From Reyranella sp. (GTDB lineage: Bacteria; Pseudomonadota; Alphaproteobacteria; Reyranellales; Reyranellaceae), in NCBI GenBank assembly GCA_004296815.1, contig SCVT01000379.1, positions 1 to 11,766 on the forward strand: 11,766 bases of DNA, given 5' to 3'. The first letter of the stretch is position 1; each line of letters opens with the position of its first letter. A model generated the notes under the pieces. The model was not told the DNA's origin. It searched no databases and saw only the letters and a list, made by a program, of their open reading frames with translations. Below, piece by piece: positions 1-6,270 of this stretch. Both the position numbers and the translations under genes were made by a program.

Positions 1-494
1 GAGGCATCGCCCATCACATAGTGACGGAAGGGCGTCAGCGGCGCGATGAAGGCGAGGTTGAGCGACGGCTTGCGTGCCGCGGCGGCATCCATGAACTCCG
101 GGAAGGTCTCCCAGTCCCAAGTGATGCCCTTGTTCAGCACGTCGAAGGGAATGCCTTCGACATTCACGAGATCCTTCATGGCGATCTCGCGCGTCTCCGG
201 CTTGCAGGGCGCGATGCCGACGCCGCAGTTGCCCATCACCACCGAGGTGACGCCGTGCCAGGAGGAGGGCGTTACCGCACCGTCCCAGCAGATCTGTGCA
301 TCGTAGTGGGTGTGCGGATCGACGAAGCCCGGCGCTACGACGAGGCCGTGGGCGTCGATGGTGCGCTTGGCGCCCTCCGTCACCTTGCCGATCTCAGCGA
401 CCTTGCCGTTGGTGATCGCGACATCCGCCTGGTATCGCGCACGGCCCGTTCCGTCGACGACGGTGCCGTTCTTGATCACGAGGTCGTGGCTCAT
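1..494 (-). CDS. N-acyl-D-amino-acid deacylase-type amidohydrolase (3' end cut by window edge)
   Basis: The first 164 residues of a metal-dependent amidohydrolase of the D-aminoacylase/dihydroorotase-like group are present; the rest lies off the left edge. Seen: the N-terminal beta-sandwich opening (VIKNGTVVDGTGR, residues 6-18), the metal-binding loop PGFVDPHTHYD (55-65) with His61 and His63, and GVTSVVMGNCGVGIAPC (81-97). The Cys in GNCG (Cys90) corresponds to the zinc-ligand Cys of known D-aminoacylases. Family members hydrolyse N-acyl-D-amino acids or related cyclic amides in the cytoplasm. The start is ATG at 494, with a perfect AGGAGG at 500-505 and 5 nt spacing. The gene diverges from the GH25 gene across 126 bp. 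Exact substrate cannot be read from this half; full-length relatives are near 480-580 residues. The family assignment is secure, the D-amino-acid specificity is inferred. Confidence 0.88.
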   Translation of the reverse strand, partial: MSHDLVIKNGTVVDGTGRARYQADVAITNGKVAEIGKVTEGAKRTIDAHGLVVAPGFVDPHTHYDAQICWDGAVTPSSWHGVTSVVMGNCGVGIAPCKPETREIAMKDLVNVEGIPFDVLNKGITWDWETFPEFMDAAAARKPSLNLAFIAPLTPFRHYVMGDA

Positions 495-499
495 GGCTT

Positions 500-505
500 C
501 CTCCT
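500..505 (-). promoter_or_regulatory. Ribosome binding site of the amidohydrolase gene
   Basis: A perfect AGGAGG on the minus strand sits 5 nt before the ATG at 494 and fixes the start of the amidohydrolase gene. Confidence 0.8.
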
Positions 506-620
506 GATGCTTGGTTTTGCCGAACGCTACACCGTGGCTCCGCCCGCGGCGAGTCGGCGCATTCTTTGGAGCACTCACAGGCGTTCGTGGTAGGTCCTGC
601 AGGCAAGCGAGGGTGACGGG

Positions 621-1439
621 ATGATTTCACGCAGGACGTGGTTGGGCGGTGCGGCGGGATTGACCCTTTCGGGATGCGGTGGCACGCCGCCCAAGGGCGC
701 AACGTTCGACAAGACCGCTGCCCATCCGGCCTCGGGCCCCTCGGCCTTTGGCCTCGATGCCGTGATCGACATCAGCCACAACGTCACCGTGACCGACTTC
801 GCCGCGGTGCGGCGCAGCAAGATCCTCGCGGTCATCCATAAGGTGACCGAAGGCGGCGACTGGTTCGATCCGTCCTACGGCTCGCGCCGCCGCCAGGCCG
901 AAGCGGCCGGGCTGCTGTGGGGCGGCTACCATTTCGGCACCCGCCAGTATTCCGGCGAGCAGCAGGCGGCGGCGTTCCTGTCGGCCTGCCAGCCCGGACC
1001 GGCGACGGTGATGGCGCTCGATCTCGAGCCCAACGACCGCAATCCGCGCAACACGATGACACTCGCCCAGGCCGAGGCCTTCGTGCTCGCCGTGCAGCGC
1101 GCGACCGGCCGGATGCCGATGCTCTATGGTCATCCCGCCTGGCTCGACGGCGAGCGCTACGGCCGCCGCCGCCTCAATCTCGACCGGCCGGTGACGCCGG
1201 GCTCGACGCTCACGCGCTGCGAGTTGTGGCTCGCCGACTATCGCGAGGAGCCGCGCATCCCGATCGCCTGGGCGCAGAAGGGCTGGCGCCTCTGGCAGTA
1301 CGTTGCCGACGAGACCGAGCAGAATTTCGCCTTCGGCAGCGAGCCGCGCGCCGTGGCGGGTGTCGGCCATTGCGACCGCAACGTCTTCAAGGGCGACGAG
1401 GCCACCTTGCAGCGCTGGTGGCGCAACGGCGGCCGGTAG
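621..1439 (+). CDS. GH25 lysozyme-like lipoprotein with twin-arginine-type signal
   Basis: A 272-residue protein of glycoside hydrolase family 25 (Chalaropsis-type lysozyme fold; N-acetylmuramidase in characterised members). Residues 3-8 (SRRTWL) resemble a twin-arginine motif. They are followed by a short hydrophobic stretch and an ideal lipobox LSGC with Cys19, so the mature protein is probably lipid-anchored. The GH25 landmarks appear in order: AVIDISH with Asp50, HKVTEG with Glu77, GGYHFGT (101-107), ALDLEPN with Asp134 and Glu136 (the family's acidic catalytic pair), LWLADY (202-207), LWQY (224-227) and CDRNVFKG (251-258), like the family's C-terminal D-x-N-x-F. GAGGG at 609-613 lies 7 nt before the ATG. 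The gene is tail-to-tail with the STAS-like gene, 10 bp apart. Likely role is peptidoglycan cleavage in the periplasm; the exact bond is not shown by sequence. Confidence 0.87.
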   Translation: MISRRTWLGGAAGLTLSGCGGTPPKGATFDKTAAHPASGPSAFGLDAVIDISHNVTVTDFAAVRRSKILAVIHKVTEGGDWFDPSYGSRRRQAEAAGLLWGGYHFGTRQYSGEQQAAAFLSACQPGPATVMALDLEPNDRNPRNTMTLAQAEAFVLAVQRATGRMPMLYGHPAWLDGERYGRRRLNLDRPVTPGSTLTRCELWLADYREEPRIPIAWAQKGWRLWQYVADETEQNFAFGSEPRAVAGVGHCDRNVFKGDEATLQRWWRNGGR

Positions 1440-1449
1440 GCTCGAGGCT

Positions 1450-1863
1450 TCAGAGCGGCAGAGGGTCGAACTTCGGCGCCTTGATTCCGAGCTCCCGGAA
1501 CGCGTCGTCGAGCGTGCGCACGACCGACGTGTCGTCGACATGCGAAGGCGACTGGTGCGTGCCATGCAGGGTCAGCATGCCGCGCACGTTCGGCTCCGAT
1601 GCGACAAGGACTCGCCGCCTGTCGCGAATCGCGCGGCGGTTGTGACCGAGCTCTTTCCAGTCCCTGAGATCCATTGCGAATTCTGCAATGTCAGTGAAGT
1701 CGAGAATGGCGATCACGTTCCCGTATCTCTCGACGACCGCACGAGCGGTCTTGTTGAGAGCCAACGTCGATTCGATGGTGAATTTGCCCCGAAACCGCAC
1801 CAGCAGGACCTGATGCGTGGGCTCGAAGTAAGCCAGAAACGGCACCTGTAACGTCTGATCCAT
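1450..1863 (-). CDS. Small STAS/SpoIIAA-like hypothetical protein
   Basis: A 137-residue soluble protein with no signal peptide or membrane segment. The order of strands and helices suggests a STAS/SpoIIAA-like fold: strand HQVLLVRFRGKF (17-28), a helix starting TIESTLALNK, a buried strand NVIAILDFTDI (49-59), then a helix around AMDLRDWKEL. Proteins of this type in alphaproteobacteria are usually annotated only as hypothetical. STAS proteins often act as partner-binding switches, but no kinase or anti-sigma partner is next to it. G+C is about 56% over 1621-1800, lower than the flanking genes, which may mean different origin or relaxed codon use. No good Shine-Dalgarno precedes the ATG, while a perfect TATAAT lies only 5 nt upstream, so the mRNA may be leaderless. 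Coding status is supported by position between convergent and divergent neighbours and by plausible protein composition. Confidence 0.72.
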   Translation of the reverse strand: MDQTLQVPFLAYFEPTHQVLLVRFRGKFTIESTLALNKTARAVVERYGNVIAILDFTDIAEFAMDLRDWKELGHNRRAIRDRRRVLVASEPNVRGMLTLHGTHQSPSHVDDTSVVRTLDDAFRELGIKAPKFDPLPL

Positions 1864-1868
1864 GACCT

Positions 1869-1874
1869 ATTATA
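1869..1874 (-). promoter_or_regulatory. TATAAT -10 element, possible leaderless promoter of the STAS-like gene
   Basis: A perfect TATAAT on the minus strand ends 5 nt before the ATG at 1863, which would place the transcription start at or very near the start codon. No convincing -35 hexamer is visible at 16-18 nt upstream. The overlapping plus-strand sequence reads TATTAT (1868-1873) and could serve the SDR gene, also without a good -35. The box is conspicuous because the surrounding DNA is GC-rich. Confidence 0.38.
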
Positions 1875-1920
1875 CGATGCGGGCGCTATGGTTGGATGCG
1901 CATAACGACGGGAGAATCGC

Positions 1921-2670
1921 ATGGATCTAAAGGGCAAGGTGGCGGTCGTCACCGGCGGCAACGGCGGGCTGGGGCAGCGCATCTGTCACGCTTTGGCGAC
2001 CCAGGGTTGTCACGTCGCGGTGGTCTATGCGCAGAGCAAGACGCAGGCCGAAGGCGTGGTGCGCGATCTCGAGAGACATCAGGTGAGCGCTGCGGCTTTC
2101 GCCTGCGATGTGACGCAGCGCGACCAGGTCCAGCGCCTCGTCGACGACGTCGTGAAGCGCTTCGGCCGGCTCGATATCCTCATCAACGACGCGGCCTACA
2201 ACAAGGCGATCCCGTTCGCCGACCTCGACGCCATGACGGACGAGGAGTGGACGAAGATCCTCGACATCAACCTCACCGGACCGATGCTGCTCACCAAGGC
2301 GGTGGCGCCGGTGATGAAGGCGCAGAAGAGCGGCCGCATCGTCAACATCGCCTCGGTGGCGGGATTGGGACCGACCGGCTCGTCGATCGCCTACGCCGTC
2401 TCCAAGGCAGGCCTCATCCATCTCACCAAGTGCATGGCGGTCGCGCTGGCGCCGCACGTGTTGGTGAACTGCGTGGCACCGGGTCTTCTGGAGGGCACGC
2501 GCGCGACGGCGAACCTCCGGCCCGAAGCGGTCGAGAACAACAAGAAGGCCGCGTTGCTCGGCAAGGCTGCCGACAAGGACGACGTCGCCGACCAGGTCGT
2601 CACCATGTGCCGCACCGAGACGACGACGGGTCAGACACTCGTCATCGACGCGGGCCGCACCTTCCACTGA
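1921..2670 (+). CDS. SDR family NAD(P)-dependent oxidoreductase
   Basis: A classical short-chain dehydrogenase/reductase of 249 residues, the usual length. Cofactor motif TGGNGGLG (11-18); Asp63 in CDV; ILIND followed by AAYN at the position of the family's NNAG motif, so the second half is altered; Asn116 in DINLTG; catalytic Ser145, Tyr158 and Lys162 in the normal S-x12-Y-x3-K spacing; VAPGLLEGT (185-193) at the substrate loop. Such enzymes reduce ketones or oxidise secondary alcohols in the cytoplasm; many in this form resemble FabG-like 3-oxoacyl or sugar/alcohol dehydrogenases. The substrate cannot be assigned. GGGAG at 1910-1914 is 6 nt before the ATG. It diverges from the STAS-like gene and precedes the histidine phosphatase by 87 nt, possibly co-transcribed but with no functional link evident. 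Confidence 0.93.
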   Translation: MDLKGKVAVVTGGNGGLGQRICHALATQGCHVAVVYAQSKTQAEGVVRDLERHQVSAAAFACDVTQRDQVQRLVDDVVKRFGRLDILINDAAYNKAIPFADLDAMTDEEWTKILDINLTGPMLLTKAVAPVMKAQKSGRIVNIASVAGLGPTGSSIAYAVSKAGLIHLTKCMAVALAPHVLVNCVAPGLLEGTRATANLRPEAVENNKKAALLGKAADKDDVADQVVTMCRTETTTGQTLVIDAGRTFH

Positions 2671-2747
2671 ACTGGCTTCAGTAGCGCTGCTTGTTGATCT
2701 TCTTGATCCCGCACACGGCGCGGACCTAGCCTCGGCTGCCGCACTGT

Positions 2748-2753
2748 GGAGGG
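2748..2753 (+). promoter_or_regulatory. Ribosome binding site deciding the phosphatase start
   Basis: GGAGGG lies 4 nt before the ATG at 2758. It would overlap the coding sequence if the in-frame GTG at 2746 were used, so the ATG is preferred. Confidence 0.6.
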
Positions 2754-2757
2754 AAGC

Positions 2758-3432
2758 ATGAAGAGCGTTTTCCTTTCTCTTGTCCTCGTGGTCTTCGCCA
2801 CATCGGCGCAGGCGCAGCCGTCGGCTTCCGGCAACAGTGCCGGCGCCTCGATGCTCCAGCCGGCGCCTGCCTCCGTGTCCGCACCCAGTGCCGACGTCCT
2901 CGCATCGGACGGGTACAAGGCGCTGATCGCCGATCTGCGCCGGGGTGGTTACGTCATCTATCTGCGTCACGCTCTGACGGCGGCGAAGCCCGAGCCCTCG
3001 TTGGGCGATCTTTCCGACTGCTCATGGCAGCGCAATCTGAGCGACGATGGCCGCCGTCAGGCGCGGGCGATCGGTGCGTGGCTCGTCGAGCAGGGCATCG
3101 CCGTCGTGGAGGTCGAGGCGAGTCCCTTCTGCCGGACGAGGGAGACAGCGGCGCTGACGTTCGGCCGGGATGCGAAGGTCAACCAGCAACTGCTCTATCA
3201 CACCACACAGAGTGAGGCCGAAGTCGATGCGGCGAACGGTCGACTGAAGGCGCGCCTCGGCAAGGTGCCGGCCAGCGGCAACCTCGCGCTGGTGGGCCAC
3301 TCGCCGACCATGAAGGCGGCCGGCGCCGTCGAACTACCGGAAGGGCAGGCAGCGATCGTGAAGCCCGAGGGCCCGGGATCGTTCCGCGTGGTCGCGCGCC
3401 TGACCGAGGCGGGTATCACGCCGGTCCCCTAG
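2758..3432 (+). CDS. Secreted histidine phosphatase family protein
   Basis: From the ATG at 2758 this is 224 residues: a Sec signal peptide (MKSVFLSLVLVVFATSAQAQ, likely cut after AQA), a disordered Ala/Ser/Pro stretch to about residue 48, then a histidine phosphatase (phosphoglycerate mutase-like) domain. The phosphate pocket is visible: YLRHALT with Arg70 and the phospho-accepting His71 (the usual RHG is RHA here), SPFCRTRET with Arg126 and Glu129, and ALVGHSP with the second His181. Periplasmic phosphatase activity is therefore likely; the substrate is unknown. NLSDDGRRQA (93-102) matches the family's L-x-x-x-G-x-x-Q-A. An in-frame GTG at 2746 would add four residues but lies on the ribosome binding site. 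The gene ends 10 bp from the convergent kinase gene. Confidence 0.9.
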   Translation: MKSVFLSLVLVVFATSAQAQPSASGNSAGASMLQPAPASVSAPSADVLASDGYKALIADLRRGGYVIYLRHALTAAKPEPSLGDLSDCSWQRNLSDDGRRQARAIGAWLVEQGIAVVEVEASPFCRTRETAALTFGRDAKVNQQLLYHTTQSEAEVDAANGRLKARLGKVPASGNLALVGHSPTMKAAGAVELPEGQAAIVKPEGPGSFRVVARLTEAGITPVP

Positions 3433-3442
3433 CGCTCGTGCC

Positions 3443-4924
3443 CTAGCGGCCGTCCATGGCCAGCGCGATGGCGCGCTGCAGGGCCGATTGCAGGAAAGGC
3501 TTGGCGAGTCGCGGAATGTCCGCGGCCGCGCCGGGCGGCAGCTCGGCGTAGCCGGTGGCCAGCAGGATCGGCTGCGCCGGGTCCTGCTTCTTCACGCGCT
3601 CGATCAGCTCGGCACCCGTCATGTTGGGCATCGCATGATCGACCACCAGCAGGTCGAAGCGTGCGCCCTCCATCGCCTGCAGCGCTTCCTTGGCGGAATA
3701 GGCCACCGTCACGCGATGGCCGAGATCCTCGAGCATGGCAGCGGTGTTGAACAGCACCAGCGCGTCGTCGTCGACGGCCAGCACCGACAGCGATCGCGTC
3801 CGGCCCGGCGCCGTCGTGTCCTCGCTTGCAGCGGCCCGCGCCGCCAGCTCGGCGACCGGCAGCCACAGCGATGCGGTCGTGCCGCGATCGGGCACACTGT
3901 CGATGATCAGCCGCCCACCCGACTGCTCGGCGAGGCCGTGCACCATTGAGAGGCCGAGCCCGGTTCCCTTGCCGACGCCCTTGGTGGTGAAGAAGGGCTC
4001 GCGGGCGCGCAACAGGGTCGCGGCATCCATGCCGTGGCCCTGGTCGCCGACCGAGAGCTTGATGTAACGCCCGGGCGGCAGGCCGGTGCCGGCATCCTTG
4101 CCCTCGCCGAGGCGCCGCTCGTCGGCGGCGATCATGATCGACCCACCGCGCGGCATGGCATCGCGCGCGTTCACCGCGAGATTGAGCAGCGCCATCTCGA
4201 GCTGGTTGGAGTCGACGAGGACGGGCGGCAGGAGCGAGGGGAACTCGGTATTGATGGTGATCGCAGGCCCGAGCGACCGGTCGAGCAGGTCGGTCATGCT
4301 CTCGACCAGGCGCGGCACCTCGACCAGCTCGGGCTCGAGCTGCTGGCGCCGCGCGAAGGCCAGCATGCGCTGGGTGAGCGTCGCGCCACGCCGCGCGCCC
4401 TCCATCGCATTGTCAATCAGCTTCAGGATCTTCTCGTCCTGCGGCACGCGCCGCCGCACCAGCTCGAGGCTGCCCAGCACCGCCGTCAGCAGATTGTTGA
4501 AGTCGTGTGCGATGCCGCCGGTGAGCTGGCCGACCGCCTCCATCTTCTGCGATTGCGCCAGCGCCTCGCGGGCGCGCTCGAGCTCGGCCTGCGTCGCGCG
4601 CCGCTCCGTCAGGTCGCGCGTCACCTTGGCGTAGCCCAGCAGCGTGCCGTCGGGCGCGCGGATCGGATCGATCACGACATGCGCCCAGAAGCGCGTGCCG
4701 TCCTTGCGCAGCCGCCAGCCCTCGGCTTCGAACTTGCCCTCGACTTGCGCGGTCGCCAGCGCCCGCTGCGGCACGCCGGCGGCGCGGTCCTCCGGCGTGT
4801 AGAAGTTCGCGAAGTTCTGGCCGATGATCTCCTGCTCGGTGTAGCCCTTGAAGCGCTGTGCGCCGGCGTTCCAGCTCGTCACCACGCCCTTGGGATCGAG
4901 CATGTAGATCGCGAAATCCACCAC
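3443..4924 (-). CDS. PAS hybrid histidine kinase with C-terminal receiver (start uncertain)
   Basis: A cytoplasmic hybrid sensor kinase with no membrane segment. From GTG at 4924 (493 residues): PAS domain (1-110, with WNAGAQRFKGY and FYTPED), HisKA helix with phospho-accepting His140 in GGIAHDFNNLL, HATPase_c with N box Asn252, G1 box DQGHGMD (294-300) and G2 box GTGLGLS (320-326), then a receiver with acidic pocket Asp385-387, phospho-acceptor Asp429, Thr457 and Lys475. This is the HWE-independent, 'HDFNN' type common in alphaproteobacteria, presumably relaying phosphate from His140 to Asp429. The start is doubtful: 4924 has no Shine-Dalgarno and cuts off the PAS N-cap (EARFRLLVSA is encoded immediately upstream in frame), yet no in-frame ATG, GTG or TTG exists between 4925 and the stop at 5111. 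No output regulator gene is adjacent. Confidence 0.9.
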   Translation of the reverse strand: MVDFAIYMLDPKGVVTSWNAGAQRFKGYTEQEIIGQNFANFYTPEDRAAGVPQRALATAQVEGKFEAEGWRLRKDGTRFWAHVVIDPIRAPDGTLLGYAKVTRDLTERRATQAELERAREALAQSQKMEAVGQLTGGIAHDFNNLLTAVLGSLELVRRRVPQDEKILKLIDNAMEGARRGATLTQRMLAFARRQQLEPELVEVPRLVESMTDLLDRSLGPAITINTEFPSLLPPVLVDSNQLEMALLNLAVNARDAMPRGGSIMIAADERRLGEGKDAGTGLPPGRYIKLSVGDQGHGMDAATLLRAREPFFTTKGVGKGTGLGLSMVHGLAEQSGGRLIIDSVPDRGTTASLWLPVAELAARAAASEDTTAPGRTRSLSVLAVDDDALVLFNTAAMLEDLGHRVTVAYSAKEALQAMEGARFDLLVVDHAMPNMTGAELIERVKKQDPAQPILLATGYAELPPGAAADIPRLAKPFLQSALQRAIALAMDGR

Positions 4925-5110
4925 CGCGCTGACCAGCAGCCGGAAGCGCGCCTCGTCGGTGAAGAGCCCGGCCAGCCGTTCGGGCGGGGCTTCGGCCTCC
5001 TTCGGTTGCTGCTTCGATTTGGCGATCGCATCCCCCTCGGCCGGCCTGCGGCCGAATATAACGCGATGGAAGGCTAACGGTTCCCGCCTGCGCGGACCAG
5101 AGAGCCGGAC
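4925..5110 (-). other. In-frame 62-codon open extension upstream of the kinase
   Basis: Between the flavoprotein stop (TAG at 5111-5113) and the kinase GTG at 4924 the kinase frame stays open for 62 codons. The part nearest the kinase looks coding: DAIAKSKQQPKEAEAP, then ERLAGLFTDEARFRLLVSA (19 residues), which leads smoothly into the PAS domain as in related kinases. Only ATA, ATC and CTG offer non-standard starts. An ATG at 5029-5031 sits on GAGGGGG but is out of frame; one missing base after it would join it to the kinase. Likely a sequencing error, a real frameshift, or a non-canonical start. Confidence 0.55.
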
Positions 5111-6268
5111 CTAGAGGTGCTGCAGCGTGTTGTCGGTGCCGATGATGTGCCGGCCCACCATCTCGATGTGCGGCAGCATCGCCTGCAGGTGCTGGCTGAC
5201 GCTCATGGCGTCGCGGAAGCGCCGCTCGAAGGGCTGCGAATCGAGGATCGCCGTCGTGCCGGCGGCCCGGTAGCAGGCGATCGACACGTCCGTCGCCTCG
5301 TTCATGCCGTGGGTGGTCGCGAGCCTGAGCCGCATGCGCCCGTCGACGTCGAGCTTGCCGGCGGCCGCCGCCTCGTAGGCCTGCACCGCCGCCTCGTGCA
5401 GGAAGGCGCGGGCCGCCGAGAGTTTCGCCTCGAGCTGACCGATCTCGCGCTGGATGGCGTTGTTGACCGCCATGGCGTTTGCCGACGAACGGCTGTGCTT
5501 GCCGCGCGCCAGGTCGACATAGGCTTCGAGCATGCGCCGCCCGACGCCGAGGCTCACCGAGCAGAAGCCGGTGGCGTAGAGCAGGGTCGACTGCATCGTG
5601 TAGAGCGGGCCCTTGTGCTGGCGCTCCTCGAGCGCATCGCGCGCCGGCGCCCGATCGTCGGGCACGAACAGGTCCTCGACCGTGTAGGTGTCGCTGCCGG
5701 TGCCGCGCAGGCCGAGCACGTACCAGTCGTCGGTGATCTTCGCCTCGGCGCGCAGGAACACGAAGCTGCGGTCGTCCGGCCGCCCGTGTTTCATGTGCGG
5801 CGTGCCGTCGGCGTTCTGACAGGCGCTGTGTGCGCCGAGCCACCGCGTGTGGCGTCCACCGCTCGCGAAGCTCCAGGTGCCGGTGAGGCGATAGCCGCCC
5901 TCGACGCGGACGGCGCGGCTCTTGTTGTGCTTGGCGCCCCAGGCCAGCCCCTCGCGCGCGTCACCGAACACCTTGGCGGCGGTCGCGGGCGGCATGGCGG
6001 CGGCCGAGGTGGCGGAGGAGACGTTGGACTGGTTCACGAACCACGCCGTGCTGGCGTCGGCCCAGGCGATCGCCTCGCAGGCCCTGGAATAATCGAGGAT
6101 GTCGATCTCCTGGCCGCCCAGCGCCTTCGGCAGCAGGAGCCGCAGCATGTCGTTGGCGACCAGCGCGTCCACCACCTCGGGCACCAGCTCGCGCCGTCGG
6201 TCCATCTCCGGCCCGTGCCTGTCGACGAGCGGCTGCAGGCCCCTGGCCCGTTCGAAGGCGCTTTTCAT
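5111..6268 (-). CDS. Acyl-CoA dehydrogenase-fold flavoprotein, probably a group D monooxygenase-like enzyme
   Basis: 385 residues with the acyl-CoA dehydrogenase fold: an N-terminal helical domain (LLLPKALGGQEID, 44-56; EAIAWADASTAW, 65-76), a middle beta domain (YRLTGTWSFASGG, 126-138; GLRGTGSDTYTVEDLFVP, 186-203) and a C-terminal helical bundle. The C-terminal part (ERRFRDAMSVSQH, 348-360) resembles the HsaA/DszC/HpaB-C2 type oxygenases, and the YEG-type catalytic Glu of true acyl-CoA dehydrogenases is not seen. So it may hydroxylate a substrate with reduced flavin supplied by a separate reductase, rather than dehydrogenate acyl-CoA; that is inference. The start ATG at 6268 is only 2 nt after the dioxygenase stop, indicating translational coupling; no strong Shine-Dalgarno is seen. 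No flavin reductase gene lies in the window. Confidence 0.88.
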   Translation of the reverse strand: MKSAFERARGLQPLVDRHGPEMDRRRELVPEVVDALVANDMLRLLLPKALGGQEIDILDYSRACEAIAWADASTAWFVNQSNVSSATSAAAMPPATAAKVFGDAREGLAWGAKHNKSRAVRVEGGYRLTGTWSFASGGRHTRWLGAHSACQNADGTPHMKHGRPDDRSFVFLRAEAKITDDWYVLGLRGTGSDTYTVEDLFVPDDRAPARDALEERQHKGPLYTMQSTLLYATGFCSVSLGVGRRMLEAYVDLARGKHSRSSANAMAVNNAIQREIGQLEAKLSAARAFLHEAAVQAYEAAAAGKLDVDGRMRLRLATTHGMNEATDVSIACYRAAGTTAILDSQPFERRFRDAMSVSQHLQAMLPHIEMVGRHIIGTDNTLQHL

Positions 6269-6270
6269 GG

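Noticed and set aside
1927..2970. Minus-strand open frame of about 347 codons over the SDR gene
   Set aside because: It overlaps the clear SDR catalytic gene and the phosphatase start and has no domain.
3427..3448. Direct repeat CCCTAGCG twice, 14 bp apart, at the convergent gene ends
   Set aside because: CTAG carries the stop codons of both genes, so this is probably chance; it has no stem and no T-tract, so I do not call it a terminator.
4034..5077. Long plus-strand open frame (about 347 codons) over the kinase gene
   Set aside because: It is antisense to strong kinase motifs, is very rich in Arg, Ala and Gly, and has no recognisable domain. GC-rich genes often leave such frames open on the opposite strand. 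The same holds for 5117-6298 and 6373-7431.
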